Source: Hymenobacter nivis (GTDB lineage Bacteria; Bacteroidota; Bacteroidia; Cytophagales; Hymenobacteraceae). Taken from it: a stretch of 64,000 bases of DNA. Below the pieces are notes generated by a model. It saw nothing but the letters and a program-made list of their open reading frames with translations. It did not search any database and was not told the DNA's origin. The position numbers and the translations under genes were made by a program. Shown here one piece after another: positions 40,955 through 48,295 of the stretch; position 1 is the first letter of the stretch; each line of letters starts with the position of its first letter. The stretch spans positions 434,001 through 498,000 of the forward strand of contig NZ_RCYZ01000001.1 of the NCBI RefSeq assembly GCF_006439025.1. The letters run 5' to 3'.

Positions 40955-41983
40955 TTAGCGCGGGCCCAATACGGCGTTCACCTTCCGGGCAATACCTGCG
41001 TCACCTGCTGCGGTTTGGTGCACGCCGTCCTGTAATGTAGTGGAGTCAGCCAGGGCCCGGCCGTCAACAACTACCGCATCTGCACTGGCCCCGGCTTCCT
41101 CACCCACCCGGTATTGTGGCAAGCTGAAGCCCAGTTTATTTGCCTGCTCTCCTCTCTTCCATAAATCGGTTTGCAGGTACACCCGTACGCCGGGGATGGC
41201 TGCCCGCACTTTGGGTAACCATTGCCGGTAGTACGCCGTCAGCTGGTCCGGTGAGTAAGTGGCGCTCAGGTAATCGTTTACGCCTGCTTCGAGCCACAGC
41301 GTTTTGACTGTGTACGGGGCCAAGCGCTGGCTGATTTCGTGCGTGAGGCTGTCTTGGCGGGCAGCGGTGCCCAGGTGAGCCCCAAGCTGAAGGCTGGCGT
41401 AACCTGTCACGTAAACGTCTGCCCGGCGTAGGTGGCGCAGTTGCACTGGCCAGGCGTCGCGGCTGGTGCGGGTGCCGGCCCCGCCCACCGTGCGCGAGTC
41501 GCCAAACACCACAATTCCTTCTGTAGTGCGGCGCAGGGGCACCACTGTAAGCGCCTGGCCTCTCGGCACCGACACGCCCGTAATGCTGGTAAACAATACG
41601 GGGCCCTGCTCATTGGGCCGAATTTGCGCCCCTTCCACCAGCTCAACTTCGTGCGGGCCGCTGCCCGGCAAACGCAAAAGAAAATGCTGCTCGTCGGCGC
41701 TGGCCAGCAGGGCGAAGGTGGTGTCGGCTCGCCCATCCACCGAAGCCGTGATGCTGGCACCCACGGTGAACGGGTCCACGTAGGTGGTTTTGGCGGTGAT
41801 GTCCAACGTGGCGGCTGGGGTTTGCACCAGGTAGGCGGCCAGCGGATCGTGCCGGGCAGCGCTGGGCGCCTGTCCGGTGCCGTTGTAGTAATACTGAGCG
41901 GCTGCCGGCACTACGTCGGGTGCCCGGTGACAGCCAACAAATAACAAGGTGGCAAGCACCGATATACCCAGAACTGTTTTCAT
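40955..41983 (-). CDS. SGNH/GDSL-type esterase lipoprotein
   Basis: A 342-residue predicted lipoprotein: signal sequence with lipobox LFVGC near residues 14-18. N-terminal ~150 residues form a beta-sandwich. The SGNH hydrolase domain (~155-340) has block I GIVVFGDSRTVG near 165, a GVNDYLS block III near 245, and the catalytic Asp-His in DGVHQTAAG near 325. Probably removes acetyl or acyl groups from a surface polysaccharide. It is carried by the phage next to a tailspike that has its own SGNH domain. The -7 box TACTTTCG ends 4 nt before the ATG, predicting a leaderless mRNA. Confidence 0.85.
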   Translation of the reverse strand: MKTVLGISVLATLLFVGCHRAPDVVPAAAQYYYNGTGQAPSAARHDPLAAYLVQTPAATLDITAKTTYVDPFTVGASITASVDGRADTTFALLASADEQHFLLRLPGSGPHEVELVEGAQIRPNEQGPVLFTSITGVSVPRGQALTVVPLRRTTEGIVVFGDSRTVGGAGTRTSRDAWPVQLRHLRRADVYVTGYASLQLGAHLGTAARQDSLTHEISQRLAPYTVKTLWLEAGVNDYLSATYSPDQLTAYYRQWLPKVRAAIPGVRVYLQTDLWKRGEQANKLGFSLPQYRVGEEAGASADAVVVDGRALADSTTLQDGVHQTAAGDAGIARKVNAVLGPR

Positions 41984-41987
41984 GGCT

Positions 41988-41995
41988 CGAAAGTA
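41988..41995 (-). promoter_or_regulatory. Promoter -7 box of the SGNH lipoprotein unit, 4 nt from ATG
   Basis: TACTTTCG on the minus strand. The upstream terminator (42003-42036) lies directly behind it. It lacks the GTCCTTT element, so it is a variant of the other late promoters. Confidence 0.5.
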
Positions 41996-42002
41996 CGGGC
42001 GG

Positions 42003-42036
42003 CAAAACAAACCCCGCCGGATGGGGCGGGGTCTGT
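42003..42036 (-). terminator. Terminator after the tailspike gene
   Basis: An 8-bp stem (42011-42018 with 42025-42032) followed on the minus strand by TTTGTTTTG. The same hairpin core is used at 40775-40796. Confidence 0.82.
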
Positions 42037-42040
42037 TTTA

Positions 42041-45000
42041 TTAGCCGTTTTTAAGCGAGAAACCTCGCGTGCTATCCACCAGGTTGCCCCAACTGGTCGC
42101 GTTTTGCGAGGTACTGAGCAGCGAGCTGACGGCAATCAGGCCGGGCGTGCTCAGGTTGAAAGCGCCGCCGTCAGCCTTGAGCTGGCCCCGGCGCTTGCCG
42201 CCGGTGGTGGAGAAGGCGTGGTCCACTTGTTCGTCCGTGACCTCGTCCTTGGAGAAAATGAAGTCTTGCACTGTTTGATCTACAAAGCCGATGCGCGTTG
42301 TGCCATCCTGGAAATAGCCCGCGCCAATCATTAGCGGCACGGTGCTGGCCTGCAAGGCCCCGGCCAGCACCGTGCCGTTGGGCGCGTAGGGCGTGAGCGT
42401 GCCCGCGTTCACGTCCCCAATCCAGGCCTTAACAGGCTGGCCGATTACGGCCTTAATGGCCAACCAGTAGGGCTTGTTCAGGGCTAGGGTCACGCCCAAA
42501 CTGTCGTCAAACCGTTGTCCTTGATTCGTGCGATACGACGCGCGCAGCACCCGCTCAGCACTTCCACCTACCGGCTCGTAGATAAAGAAGCCGGCCGTGG
42601 AGTCGTCGCCGTTCTGCACGCGCAAAATGCCCGCCAGCACCATGGACAATTGGGTGTAGTTCGAAATCGTGAACACGCCGGACATGAAAAAGGCGCTGGT
42701 TGCCAGACCCACGCTGTTGGCCAGTTCGATGTATTTGTTGTTGGCGCTGGTTTTGGCCGCGTAGTAGGGCCCGGCACCGCTGCCGTCCTCGGGTGGCGTG
42801 GTGGTTGGGGGCGCGTAATCCAAGTTTTGCCGGTAGGCCGGGTTGGCCAGCGTTAGGCCCGCCGCCTGGGCCACGCCCTGGGCGGCCAGTTCCCCTACGA
42901 CGCCCGCCCCGCCGTGCCCGTTGGTTCCGCCCGACCCCGTAAAGTGCACCCCGTCATAGCTGAAGGTCGGGTCCGTGGGGTAGCTGGATTGGAACACGCG
43001 CAGCTGGCTGCTGGCCAGCGGCTTGACGTCGAAATCGCCGCTGTTGTCGTTCTGAATGCCGGTGTTAACGTTTTGACGGGTGGCGTCTTGGGTGGCAATC
43101 GCGTAGCTGTCGTTGCGGTTGACGTAGGGGATGGGCACCGTCCGGGTCTTGGCTGCGTTCACGCTCTTCGCCGCCTGGGCCAAGGCTTTCAGGTCGGCCA
43201 CCTCCTGCGCCGCGCTCCGGCCAAACTGGTTGGTGATGCCGTTGCCGCCCGGGAAGCCCAGCACCACGATGACCTGCGAGTACTTGCTAAAGTCCAGGTA
43301 GCCCTTCAACTCGTCGAGCCGGTTGGTCAACACCCAGCCGGGCGATTTGCCCGCATAGCCCAGGTTCACCGTTTCCCAGGCGCTGTCCAATGCCAGGCGA
43401 TCAACCATGACGTCCCACCAGCCCGGCCCGGTGTTGCCGGTGTAGCCCGTGGTGGCCCCCGGCGTGTTGGTGTCGCGCATGGTGCTGTCGCCGGTGCCGA
43501 TCAGCAATTTGCGGCCGGCAACTGCTGCCGCGTTGACCGTCACCAGTACGGCATCATCCAGCGATACCGCACCGTGGTTGTCGGTGGTGATGAGGTGGAA
43601 GGTGTAGGCACCGGCAATCAGCCCGCTCACCGTGGGCGTGGCCACGGTTTTACTGCTGAAGGTGGCGCTGTTGGGCCCGCTGCTCTGGCTCCAAGAGTAC
43701 GTGATGGTGTCGCCTGGGTCAGGGTCACTGCCACTGCCTTGCAGCTGCGCGGCGTTGGTGGGCAGCTGCACCGTAGTGTCGCTACCGGCATTGGCCACCG
43801 GCAGCTGGTTGACGGCGACGGCGGCAATGGACGGGCTACCGGCCCAGATGCTGGCGGTGCGGCCGGTGGCGGCCTTCACGCGGTACTGCCACTCGCTGGC
43901 GGCGTGGGCCCCGCTATCCACGCCGATGGCGGCGTAGGCCAGCACAGTGCCCGTACCGCCGTGGCGATACTCCAGGTCGGCCGTGCCGTAGCTCGGGTGC
44001 GAGGCCGAGAGGATGCGCGAGGTGACGTCGAAGGCCACGTCCGGCGCGTCCGGCGTGATGGTAGGATCGGGCGTGGTAGTCGCGGCCTGAATCGTGACCG
44101 TTACTTCGGCCGTCGTGAAGAGTCCCTCGGCATCGATGGCCTTGGCCGTGATGGGGAAGCCACCGGCCGTACTCGGCACGGTCATGCTGGCCGAGTACTG
44201 GTTGCCGTTCTTGACGCCCAGGGCAATTACGCCGCCCACGGCGTTGAGCCACTGCAGCGACTGCACGGCCTTGTCGTCGGTGGCCACCGCCACCAGGGCC
44301 AGCGTGGCCCCAGCCGTCACCAGCACGCCCGGGGCGGGGCTGCTGATGGTCACGTCGGGGGCGGCGTTGGCCACCACGGCCGGGCCGGTGAAGCGCTCGG
44401 TGCTCCGGAGCACGCCGCCGGCCGGCCGGCTGCCGCTCTCGGCGACGCGCACGGCCACGGCCCCGATTTCAATCGTGCCGGCCAAGCCGCGGATGTAGAT
44501 GCGCTTGGCCAGCAGGTAGGCGTTCTGGCTGGTGAGGGGCTGGAAGCCGGTGAGCAGCGGGAAGCCCGTGGCCTCGTACTCCTCCAGGGTTTCGTAGCCG
44601 GGCACCACGTCGAAGGAGAAGGTATTGGCCTCGTCGTTCACGAAGCCATTGGCTGGGGCCCCGGGCGCGACCGTGGTGCCCAGGCCCATCACCTTGCGCA
44701 TCATGAACTCCTCGAAGCTGCGGCGCGTGGGCAGGGCGGGGTGAATGCCGAACTCGTTCAGGGCAATCGGGGTGTAGCCCACGGCGGCCAGCATCTCGCT
44801 GAGCACGCGCTGCGACATGGTGGCCACCGTGCTCGTGCCGGTGGTGTCGAGCACCTGCACCGCGGCCGGCACCTCCAGCACCACTTCCCAATAGGCCGTG
44901 TTGCCGGTCGGTGCCACGGAGGCGTTGAACGAGGACTTGGCCCGCACGATGCGGCGCTTATCGACCAGGTAGAAGCAATCCTGCGTGACGGGCTGGGGCA

Positions 45001-45184
45001 CGTCGCTGGTGCCGCGGAAGAGGCGCAGGCGGCCGGCTTCGTCGAGCGTGCCCTGGGCCCCGGCCGGGGCGAAGGTGGCCCGGATATCCTCCGCGAAGGC
45101 CCGGAACGTGGCCTCAGTGATGTTTTGAAACTCGTTGTCGGCGAACACCGCCTGGTACTTGCTGGAGAATTCTTCGGGTAACAT
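42041..45184 (-). CDS. Tailspike / receptor-binding protein with Ig-like, PKD and SGNH domains
   Basis: A 1047-residue protein, the largest of the upper late region. An N-terminal virion-anchor part (~1-270) is followed by Ig-like repeats (PDVTISSPAPGVLVTAGATL near 280), a fibronectin-like part, then a PKD-type domain (LPVANAGSDTTVQLP near 470, TFHLITTDNHGAVSLDDAV near 535). An SGNH hydrolase domain begins LLIGTGDSTMRDT near 560 and has a late DGVHFTGSGGTNGHG near 750. A C-terminal ~200-residue lectin-like beta domain ends GFSLKNG. This fits a host-surface-binding esterase spike. Start ATG 45182-45184. Confidence 0.82.
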   Translation of the reverse strand: MLPEEFSSKYQAVFADNEFQNITEATFRAFAEDIRATFAPAGAQGTLDEAGRLRLFRGTSDVPQPVTQDCFYLVDKRRIVRAKSSFNASVAPTGNTAYWEVVLEVPAAVQVLDTTGTSTVATMSQRVLSEMLAAVGYTPIALNEFGIHPALPTRRSFEEFMMRKVMGLGTTVAPGAPANGFVNDEANTFSFDVVPGYETLEEYEATGFPLLTGFQPLTSQNAYLLAKRIYIRGLAGTIEIGAVAVRVAESGSRPAGGVLRSTERFTGPAVVANAAPDVTISSPAPGVLVTAGATLALVAVATDDKAVQSLQWLNAVGGVIALGVKNGNQYSASMTVPSTAGGFPITAKAIDAEGLFTTAEVTVTIQAATTTPDPTITPDAPDVAFDVTSRILSASHPSYGTADLEYRHGGTGTVLAYAAIGVDSGAHAASEWQYRVKAATGRTASIWAGSPSIAAVAVNQLPVANAGSDTTVQLPTNAAQLQGSGSDPDPGDTITYSWSQSSGPNSATFSSKTVATPTVSGLIAGAYTFHLITTDNHGAVSLDDAVLVTVNAAAVAGRKLLIGTGDSTMRDTNTPGATTGYTGNTGPGWWDVMVDRLALDSAWETVNLGYAGKSPGWVLTNRLDELKGYLDFSKYSQVIVVLGFPGGNGITNQFGRSAAQEVADLKALAQAAKSVNAAKTRTVPIPYVNRNDSYAIATQDATRQNVNTGIQNDNSGDFDVKPLASSQLRVFQSSYPTDPTFSYDGVHFTGSGGTNGHGGAGVVGELAAQGVAQAAGLTLANPAYRQNLDYAPPTTTPPEDGSGAGPYYAAKTSANNKYIELANSVGLATSAFFMSGVFTISNYTQLSMVLAGILRVQNGDDSTAGFFIYEPVGGSAERVLRASYRTNQGQRFDDSLGVTLALNKPYWLAIKAVIGQPVKAWIGDVNAGTLTPYAPNGTVLAGALQASTVPLMIGAGYFQDGTTRIGFVDQTVQDFIFSKDEVTDEQVDHAFSTTGGKRRGQLKADGGAFNLSTPGLIAVSSLLSTSQNATSWGNLVDSTRGFSLKNG

Positions 45185-45196
45185 ATAGTCGATAGC

Positions 45197-45862
45197 TTAT
45201 AAAATAGTGAAGGCCACGCGGAAGCCCGAGCGCACCACGACGGTTTGGCCGGCCTCGGCCACGCCCATCAGCTTGCCGGCCCGGTCGCGGATTTCCACGC
45301 GCCCGCCGGGCACGGTGCCCAGCTGCACGCTGCCCTCCAGGCCCACGCCGCTCACCTGCCAGGTGCCCAGGTAGGGCCGGGCCCGGCGGGGCGTCTCGCC
45401 GGTCAGCGTCCAGTCGTAGTTGTTGCGGGTGCCGTAGTCCAAGCCCGAGTCGTTGGTGTCCTTCCAGACCAGCGGCTGCTCGGGCGTGCCGAGCAGCTGC
45501 GTCTCGCCGTTGAGGTCGCGGTAGAGGGCCACCAGCTCCTGGCCGTCGAGCGCCTCCAGGCCGGCGGCCAGGGCCCCCGAGTGGCGGGCCAGCGTGCCGG
45601 CCAGGCTCTGGGTGTAGCTGGTGCCGTGGCGGCCCAGGTCCTTCGGCGTTTGCTTGTAGCGCACCGTGCGCCGCACCGACACCGCTTGGTACCAGTAGGC
45701 CCCGGGGCGCAGCAGCAGGTTCTCGCGGATGACCAGGCCGCCGGTGGCGGGGAAGTTAAGCAGGTCGGCGGCCAGGGCGTACCACAGGGCCCCTACGCCG
45801 CTCAGGTTCTCGCCCGGCTCCTGCGCCAGGTTGCGCAGGAGGTAGTCGTTAGCGTCCGGCAT
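45197..45862 (-). CDS. Unknown virion-associated protein upstream of the tailspike
   Basis: A 221-residue protein, not recognised. Starts MPDANDYLLRNLAQEPGENL, has a beta-rich middle (GGLVIRENLLLRPGAYWYQAVSV) and a C-terminal VVVRSGFRVAFTIL. It starts inside the 3' end of the 226-residue gene (14-bp overlap) and ends 12 bp before the tailspike, so a spike-anchoring or tail-tip role is plausible. The ATG at 45860-45862 is preferred over upstream in-frame alternatives that would overlap more. Confidence 0.68.
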   Translation of the reverse strand: MPDANDYLLRNLAQEPGENLSGVGALWYALAADLLNFPATGGLVIRENLLLRPGAYWYQAVSVRRTVRYKQTPKDLGRHGTSYTQSLAGTLARHSGALAAGLEALDGQELVALYRDLNGETQLLGTPEQPLVWKDTNDSGLDYGTRNNYDWTLTGETPRRARPYLGTWQVSGVGLEGSVQLGTVPGGRVEIRDRAGKLMGVAEAGQTVVVRSGFRVAFTIL

Positions 45863-46529
45863 GGAGAAAATCGAGTTCAGAGATAGGTAAAGGCAACGCC
45901 ATAAGTGATTGACGCACAGCGGCGAACACATCCTTTTGGGACAAAACGCCCGTTTTCGGGGACGTTTTGCGCTTTTTCGGGGACAATTCGCCGGTTTTTG
46001 GGGACAGATTCACCGGAAAATTCTCCGATTTGGCCTTCTTTTTTTTGCGCAGCCGCAGGCCCCCGTTGCGCTGCACCGACTTCTTCAGGGTCTCGTAGGC
46101 CAGGTCGTCCTCGCTCACGTCGTAGAAGACCATGAAGGAGCGAATCGCATCCTTGATGGTCGAGCGGCGCTCCACGTGCTGAGCCACCCACCAGTAGAGT
46201 TCGGCCTTGAAGATGTCGTCGACAAAGTCGTTGAACTGAAACACGACGTAGGCCGAGAGCTTGCCCTGGAGCAGGTCGTAGTAGGCCGCGTTGAAATTGC
46301 GCAGGTCCACGCCCAGGCGGGCGGTGCACCCTTCCAGGCTGCCCTCGTGGCGCGCACTCTTCGCCGGCTTGCGCAGCAGCTGGTTGAGGGCGAAGCCGAA
46401 GCGGTTGCTTTTCGACAGCAAGTAATCCTCCGCCTTAAAGACCGGAAACTCGGCCACGGTGGCGAGCTTCAGGTGCACCTGCAAATACTTTAGCAGGTGC
46501 GGCTTAATGGGGAAGTCAATGCGTTTCAC
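45849..46529 (-). CDS. Protein with 21-bp iterated repeats next to the origin; initiator-like candidate
   Basis: A 226-residue protein with GTG start at 46527-46529, chosen because a late-type promoter (46550-46582) lies inside any longer version. The N-terminal ~155 residues look like a compact alpha/beta domain (FPIKPHLLKYLQVHLK, AYVVFQFNDFVDDIFKAELYWW, STIKDAIRSFMVFYDV). Residues ~160-172 are very basic (LRLRKKKKAK). Then come 7-residue repeats of the type LSPKTGE, encoded by four 21-bp repeats. Iterons inside a replication gene are known from lambda O, so an initiator role is possible, but no HTH of that family is obvious. Function unproven. Confidence 0.65.
   Translation of the reverse strand: MKRIDFPIKPHLLKYLQVHLKLATVAEFPVFKAEDYLLSKSNRFGFALNQLLRKPAKSARHEGSLEGCTARLGVDLRNFNAAYYDLLQGKLSAYVVFQFNDFVDDIFKAELYWWVAQHVERRSTIKDAIRSFMVFYDVSEDDLAYETLKKSVQRNGGLRLRKKKKAKSENFPVNLSPKTGELSPKKRKTSPKTGVLSQKDVFAAVRQSLMALPLPISELDFLHAGR
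45938..46021 (-). repeat. Four 21-bp direct repeats inside a coding region
   Basis: The pentamer GGGAC recurs on the plus strand at 45938, 45959, 45980 and 46001 (period exactly 21 bp, two helical turns), in related surroundings (units like CGCCNGTTTTCG). They encode LSPKTGE/LSPKKRK/TSPKTGV/LSQKD. Confidence 0.85.
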
Positions 46530-46549
46530 GGCCGCGGGCTTTGGGGTAG

Positions 46550-46582
46550 CAAAGCTGCCCGCGGCTGGGGGTGGGAGAAAGG
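46550..46582 (-). promoter_or_regulatory. Late-type phage promoter of the repeat-gene/tailspike unit
   Basis: CCTTTC (46577-46582, within CGTCCTTTC), a 19-bp spacer and -7 box CAGCTTTG (46550-46557), 20 nt before the GTG at 46529. This is the only copy without a terminator directly behind it. Confidence 0.6.
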
Positions 46583-46773
46583 ACGAGGATAGGGATGGTA
46601 GAGCAGCTGGGGAATAGAGGTGCGCAGGGGGCATGTAGGAATTAAAATGGGCCAGGAAAGACGTAGCAATATACCCATTCTAATGCCACGATTAGACATT
46701 AGTGCTCAGTTAGTTCAACACATATGTAAAGCCAAATTGTACTCTGGGAGAACGGGAGAGCACATTTCCATCT

Positions 46774-46859
46774 GAGAGGGTGCTGGCGGAACGCCCCCGC
46801 AGTGGGGGCCCTGCTCTGTAAGTGGTCGGCGACCGTTTTCAGATTTTCCGCACCCTCTC
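46774..46859. repeat. Large cruciform/structured element near the origin
   Basis: GAGAGGGTGC (46774-46783) and GCACCCTCTC (46850-46859) are perfect 10-bp inverted repeats. Between them lie hairpins GCCCCC-GCAGT-GGGGGC (46793-46809) and GGTC-GGC-GACC (46824-46834). It can fold as a multi-branched RNA on either strand or as DNA cruciform. Confidence 0.6.
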
Positions 46860-46866
46860 AAATCGG

Positions 46867-47190
46867 TTTCCCCGCTCCTTTCCTTTCCCCGTTTTCCACT
46901 GCGCTATAAATCAAAGCAATAGCTTTTTTCGGCCGGAGGAAAGGCGGGGAAATAGGGTCGAAAACGGGGAAAGTTGGGGAAACAGGAGGCGTTTTGGGGC
47001 GCTTCGTTTCCTCCGTTTCAAGGGTGTTTCCCCAACTTTCCCCAACTTTCCCCAACTTTCCCCGGTACTATACCAGTTTGAAAAAATATTAAAGTGCTTA
47101 CTCAGAATATTTTATTTTATTTCTGAATTGCATTAACAAGGTCAAAAAGGAAAGAGGAGGAAAAATATATTTTATAGTTACTTGGCTAGA
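46867..47190. other. Candidate phage replication origin
   Basis: Nine copies of TTTCCCC/GGGGAAA: 46867, 46884, 46946, 46966, 46976, 47027, 47037, 47047 and 47057. The last four repeat with a 10-bp period. An 18-bp perfect inverted repeat joins 46966-46983 to 47026-47043. An AT-rich block without a convincing gene follows (about 47068-47190). This layout of iterons next to an easily melted region is typical of an origin; the gene-free stretch 46583-47265 is the longest in the prophage. Confidence 0.6.
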
Positions 47191-47210
47191 ATGCACCTGC
47201 TGACCGGGCA

Positions 47211-47239
47211 CAAAAAAAGGGCCGCTGGGGGCCCTTTTT
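47211..47239 (-). terminator. Terminator of the early operon
   Basis: A 10-bp stem (47214-47223 with 47230-47239) followed by seven T on the minus strand, 27 bp past the last early gene. Confidence 0.85.
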
Positions 47240-47265
47240 GTAGTTGAATTATTCTCCTCCTTTCC

Positions 47266-47562
47266 TCAGTCCACGGGGCGCGGCGGTGGTGACGGGCGCA
47301 GCGATTTGAGGTACTTGATAATGTCGGCCGGGCGGTCGTGGGCAGGATGGCCGTCGAAGTAGCGGGCCGCAATTCCGGCCAGGTGGCCTTCCACGGCCGC
47401 AACATCTTCTGGACCCAGTTCTTCGACGAACTGCAGCGTATCGCAACTGGTAAGCAGGTTGGCGGCGTAGAGCTTGGCGAAGGCCAGTAGCTCACGCTTG
47501 CGCAGCGGCGCGTTCGTGTCGGGTAACTGGGCCAGGGGGTCGGAGGCGGGCGTAGGCTTCAT
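47266..47562 (-). CDS. Last gene of the early operon, unknown
   Basis: A 98-residue protein, not recognised. Helical: LRKRELLAFAKLYAANLLT, TLQFVEELGPEDVAAVEGHL, ending with a Pro-rich LRPSPPPRPVD. It overlaps the upstream gene by ATGA and is followed by a terminator. No membrane segment or known domain. Confidence 0.7.
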   Translation of the reverse strand: MKPTPASDPLAQLPDTNAPLRKRELLAFAKLYAANLLTSCDTLQFVEELGPEDVAAVEGHLAGIAARYFDGHPAHDRPADIIKYLKSLRPSPPPRPVD

Positions 47563-47780
47563 TTATTTTTTAAGTGCTTTTTGACAGTGCGAACATGAAG
47601 GCAGTTTGCTGAGGCTTTGCTACCGCTGGGCGTTTCGCACCAATCACACCAGCCGCGCCCTTTGCCATTGTTGGCAGCGGATATAAATGTGATAGTGAAT
47701 CCGTCCGGTCCGTCAACGTGGTATTCGACTACACCAGGAACGCCAGTTTCGAGTGGGCCGGTAACAGCAGTGTTACTCAT
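47559..47780 (-). CDS. Small Cys-containing protein, unknown
   Basis: A 73-residue protein with GWCDWCETPSG near residue 45 and a later single Cys in ANCLHVRTVKKHL: a possible metal site with a C-terminal basic helix. ATG at 47778-47780 overlaps the upstream stop (ATGA) and its own stop overlaps the next gene the same way, supporting a real gene. Function unknown. Confidence 0.68.
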   Translation of the reverse strand: MSNTAVTGPLETGVPGVVEYHVDGPDGFTITFISAANNGKGRGWCDWCETPSGSKASANCLHVRTVKKHLKNK

Positions 47781-48022
47781 TCTTCCTCTCCCCAATTGGC
47801 ATCTACATAACCAGTGCCACCGCATTCTTCGCATTCGCCGTCGTCGCTGCCATAGCCATCACCACCGTAGCCGCCGCAGATCGGGCATAGCACTAGGCTT
47901 TCGTCGTCGTCCTCGTCATAGGGAGGGATTGTTTCTGTCGTTGAAGTAACAATTTCGTTTCCCTCGGCAGCGGCTTCGCGCAGTTCTGCAGGAGTGGCGG
48001 GGGTTTCGTTTTCGTAAGTCAT
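47777..48022 (-). CDS. Small zinc-ribbon protein, DnaJ-type CxxCxG repeats
   Basis: An 81-residue acidic protein. The C-terminal half holds a treble-clef-like zinc ribbon with CPICGGYGGDGYG and CEECGGTGYVD, the CxxCxGxG pattern of DnaJ central domains. The N-terminal half is Glu/Thr-rich. It may bind RNA, DNA or an unfolded protein. Part of the early operon. Confidence 0.75.
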   Translation of the reverse strand: MTYENETPATPAELREAAAEGNEIVTSTTETIPPYDEDDDESLVLCPICGGYGGDGYGSDDGECEECGGTGYVDANWGEEE

Positions 48023-48048
48023 GGCATGAGTGAAAAATTGAAAGCTGG

Positions 48049-48273
48049 TTAATTAGTCCCGTTGATGAAATGCCGAACCTTATCTGGCGTATTGAGGCCT
48101 CCCGAAAAGGCTTCCATTGCGTAGACCATGCCGGCAGCAGTAGGGTCGATTTCGGGATGCTTGGTTAAGTCAGACATGAATGAGGCGCAGGCATTGGCGA
48201 GCTCGCCAGCGTCAACGTATTCGAGGGCCCTGGCTTTAGCCCATTCTAAGTGTGCTGCACGTGTGGTTGGCAT
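48049..48273 (-). CDS. Small conserved-looking phage protein, unknown
   Basis: A 74-residue helical protein (MPTTRAAHLEWAKARALEYV, LANACASFMSDLTKHPEI, MVYAMEAFSGGL). It is the type of short protein often seen with replication genes in phages; no catalytic residues. It lies between the primase-helicase and the zinc-ribbon gene on the same strand. Confidence 0.72.
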   Translation of the reverse strand: MPTTRAAHLEWAKARALEYVDAGELANACASFMSDLTKHPEIDPTAAGMVYAMEAFSGGLNTPDKVRHFINGTN

Positions 48274-48295
48274 AAGTTAAAAGTCAAGGGGTGGA

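Noticed and set aside
46530..46634. Longer N-terminus for the repeat-containing protein
   Set aside because: The late-type promoter (46550-46582) lies inside it, and the extra residues are Pro/Ser low-complexity.
47026..47063. CRISPR-like short repeats
   Set aside because: A 10-bp tandem period without spacers of regular length; better explained as origin iterons.
46822..47136. 104-codon plus-strand frame in the origin region
   Set aside because: It is made of the TTTCCCC repeats and AT-rich DNA; no start context or protein-like composition.
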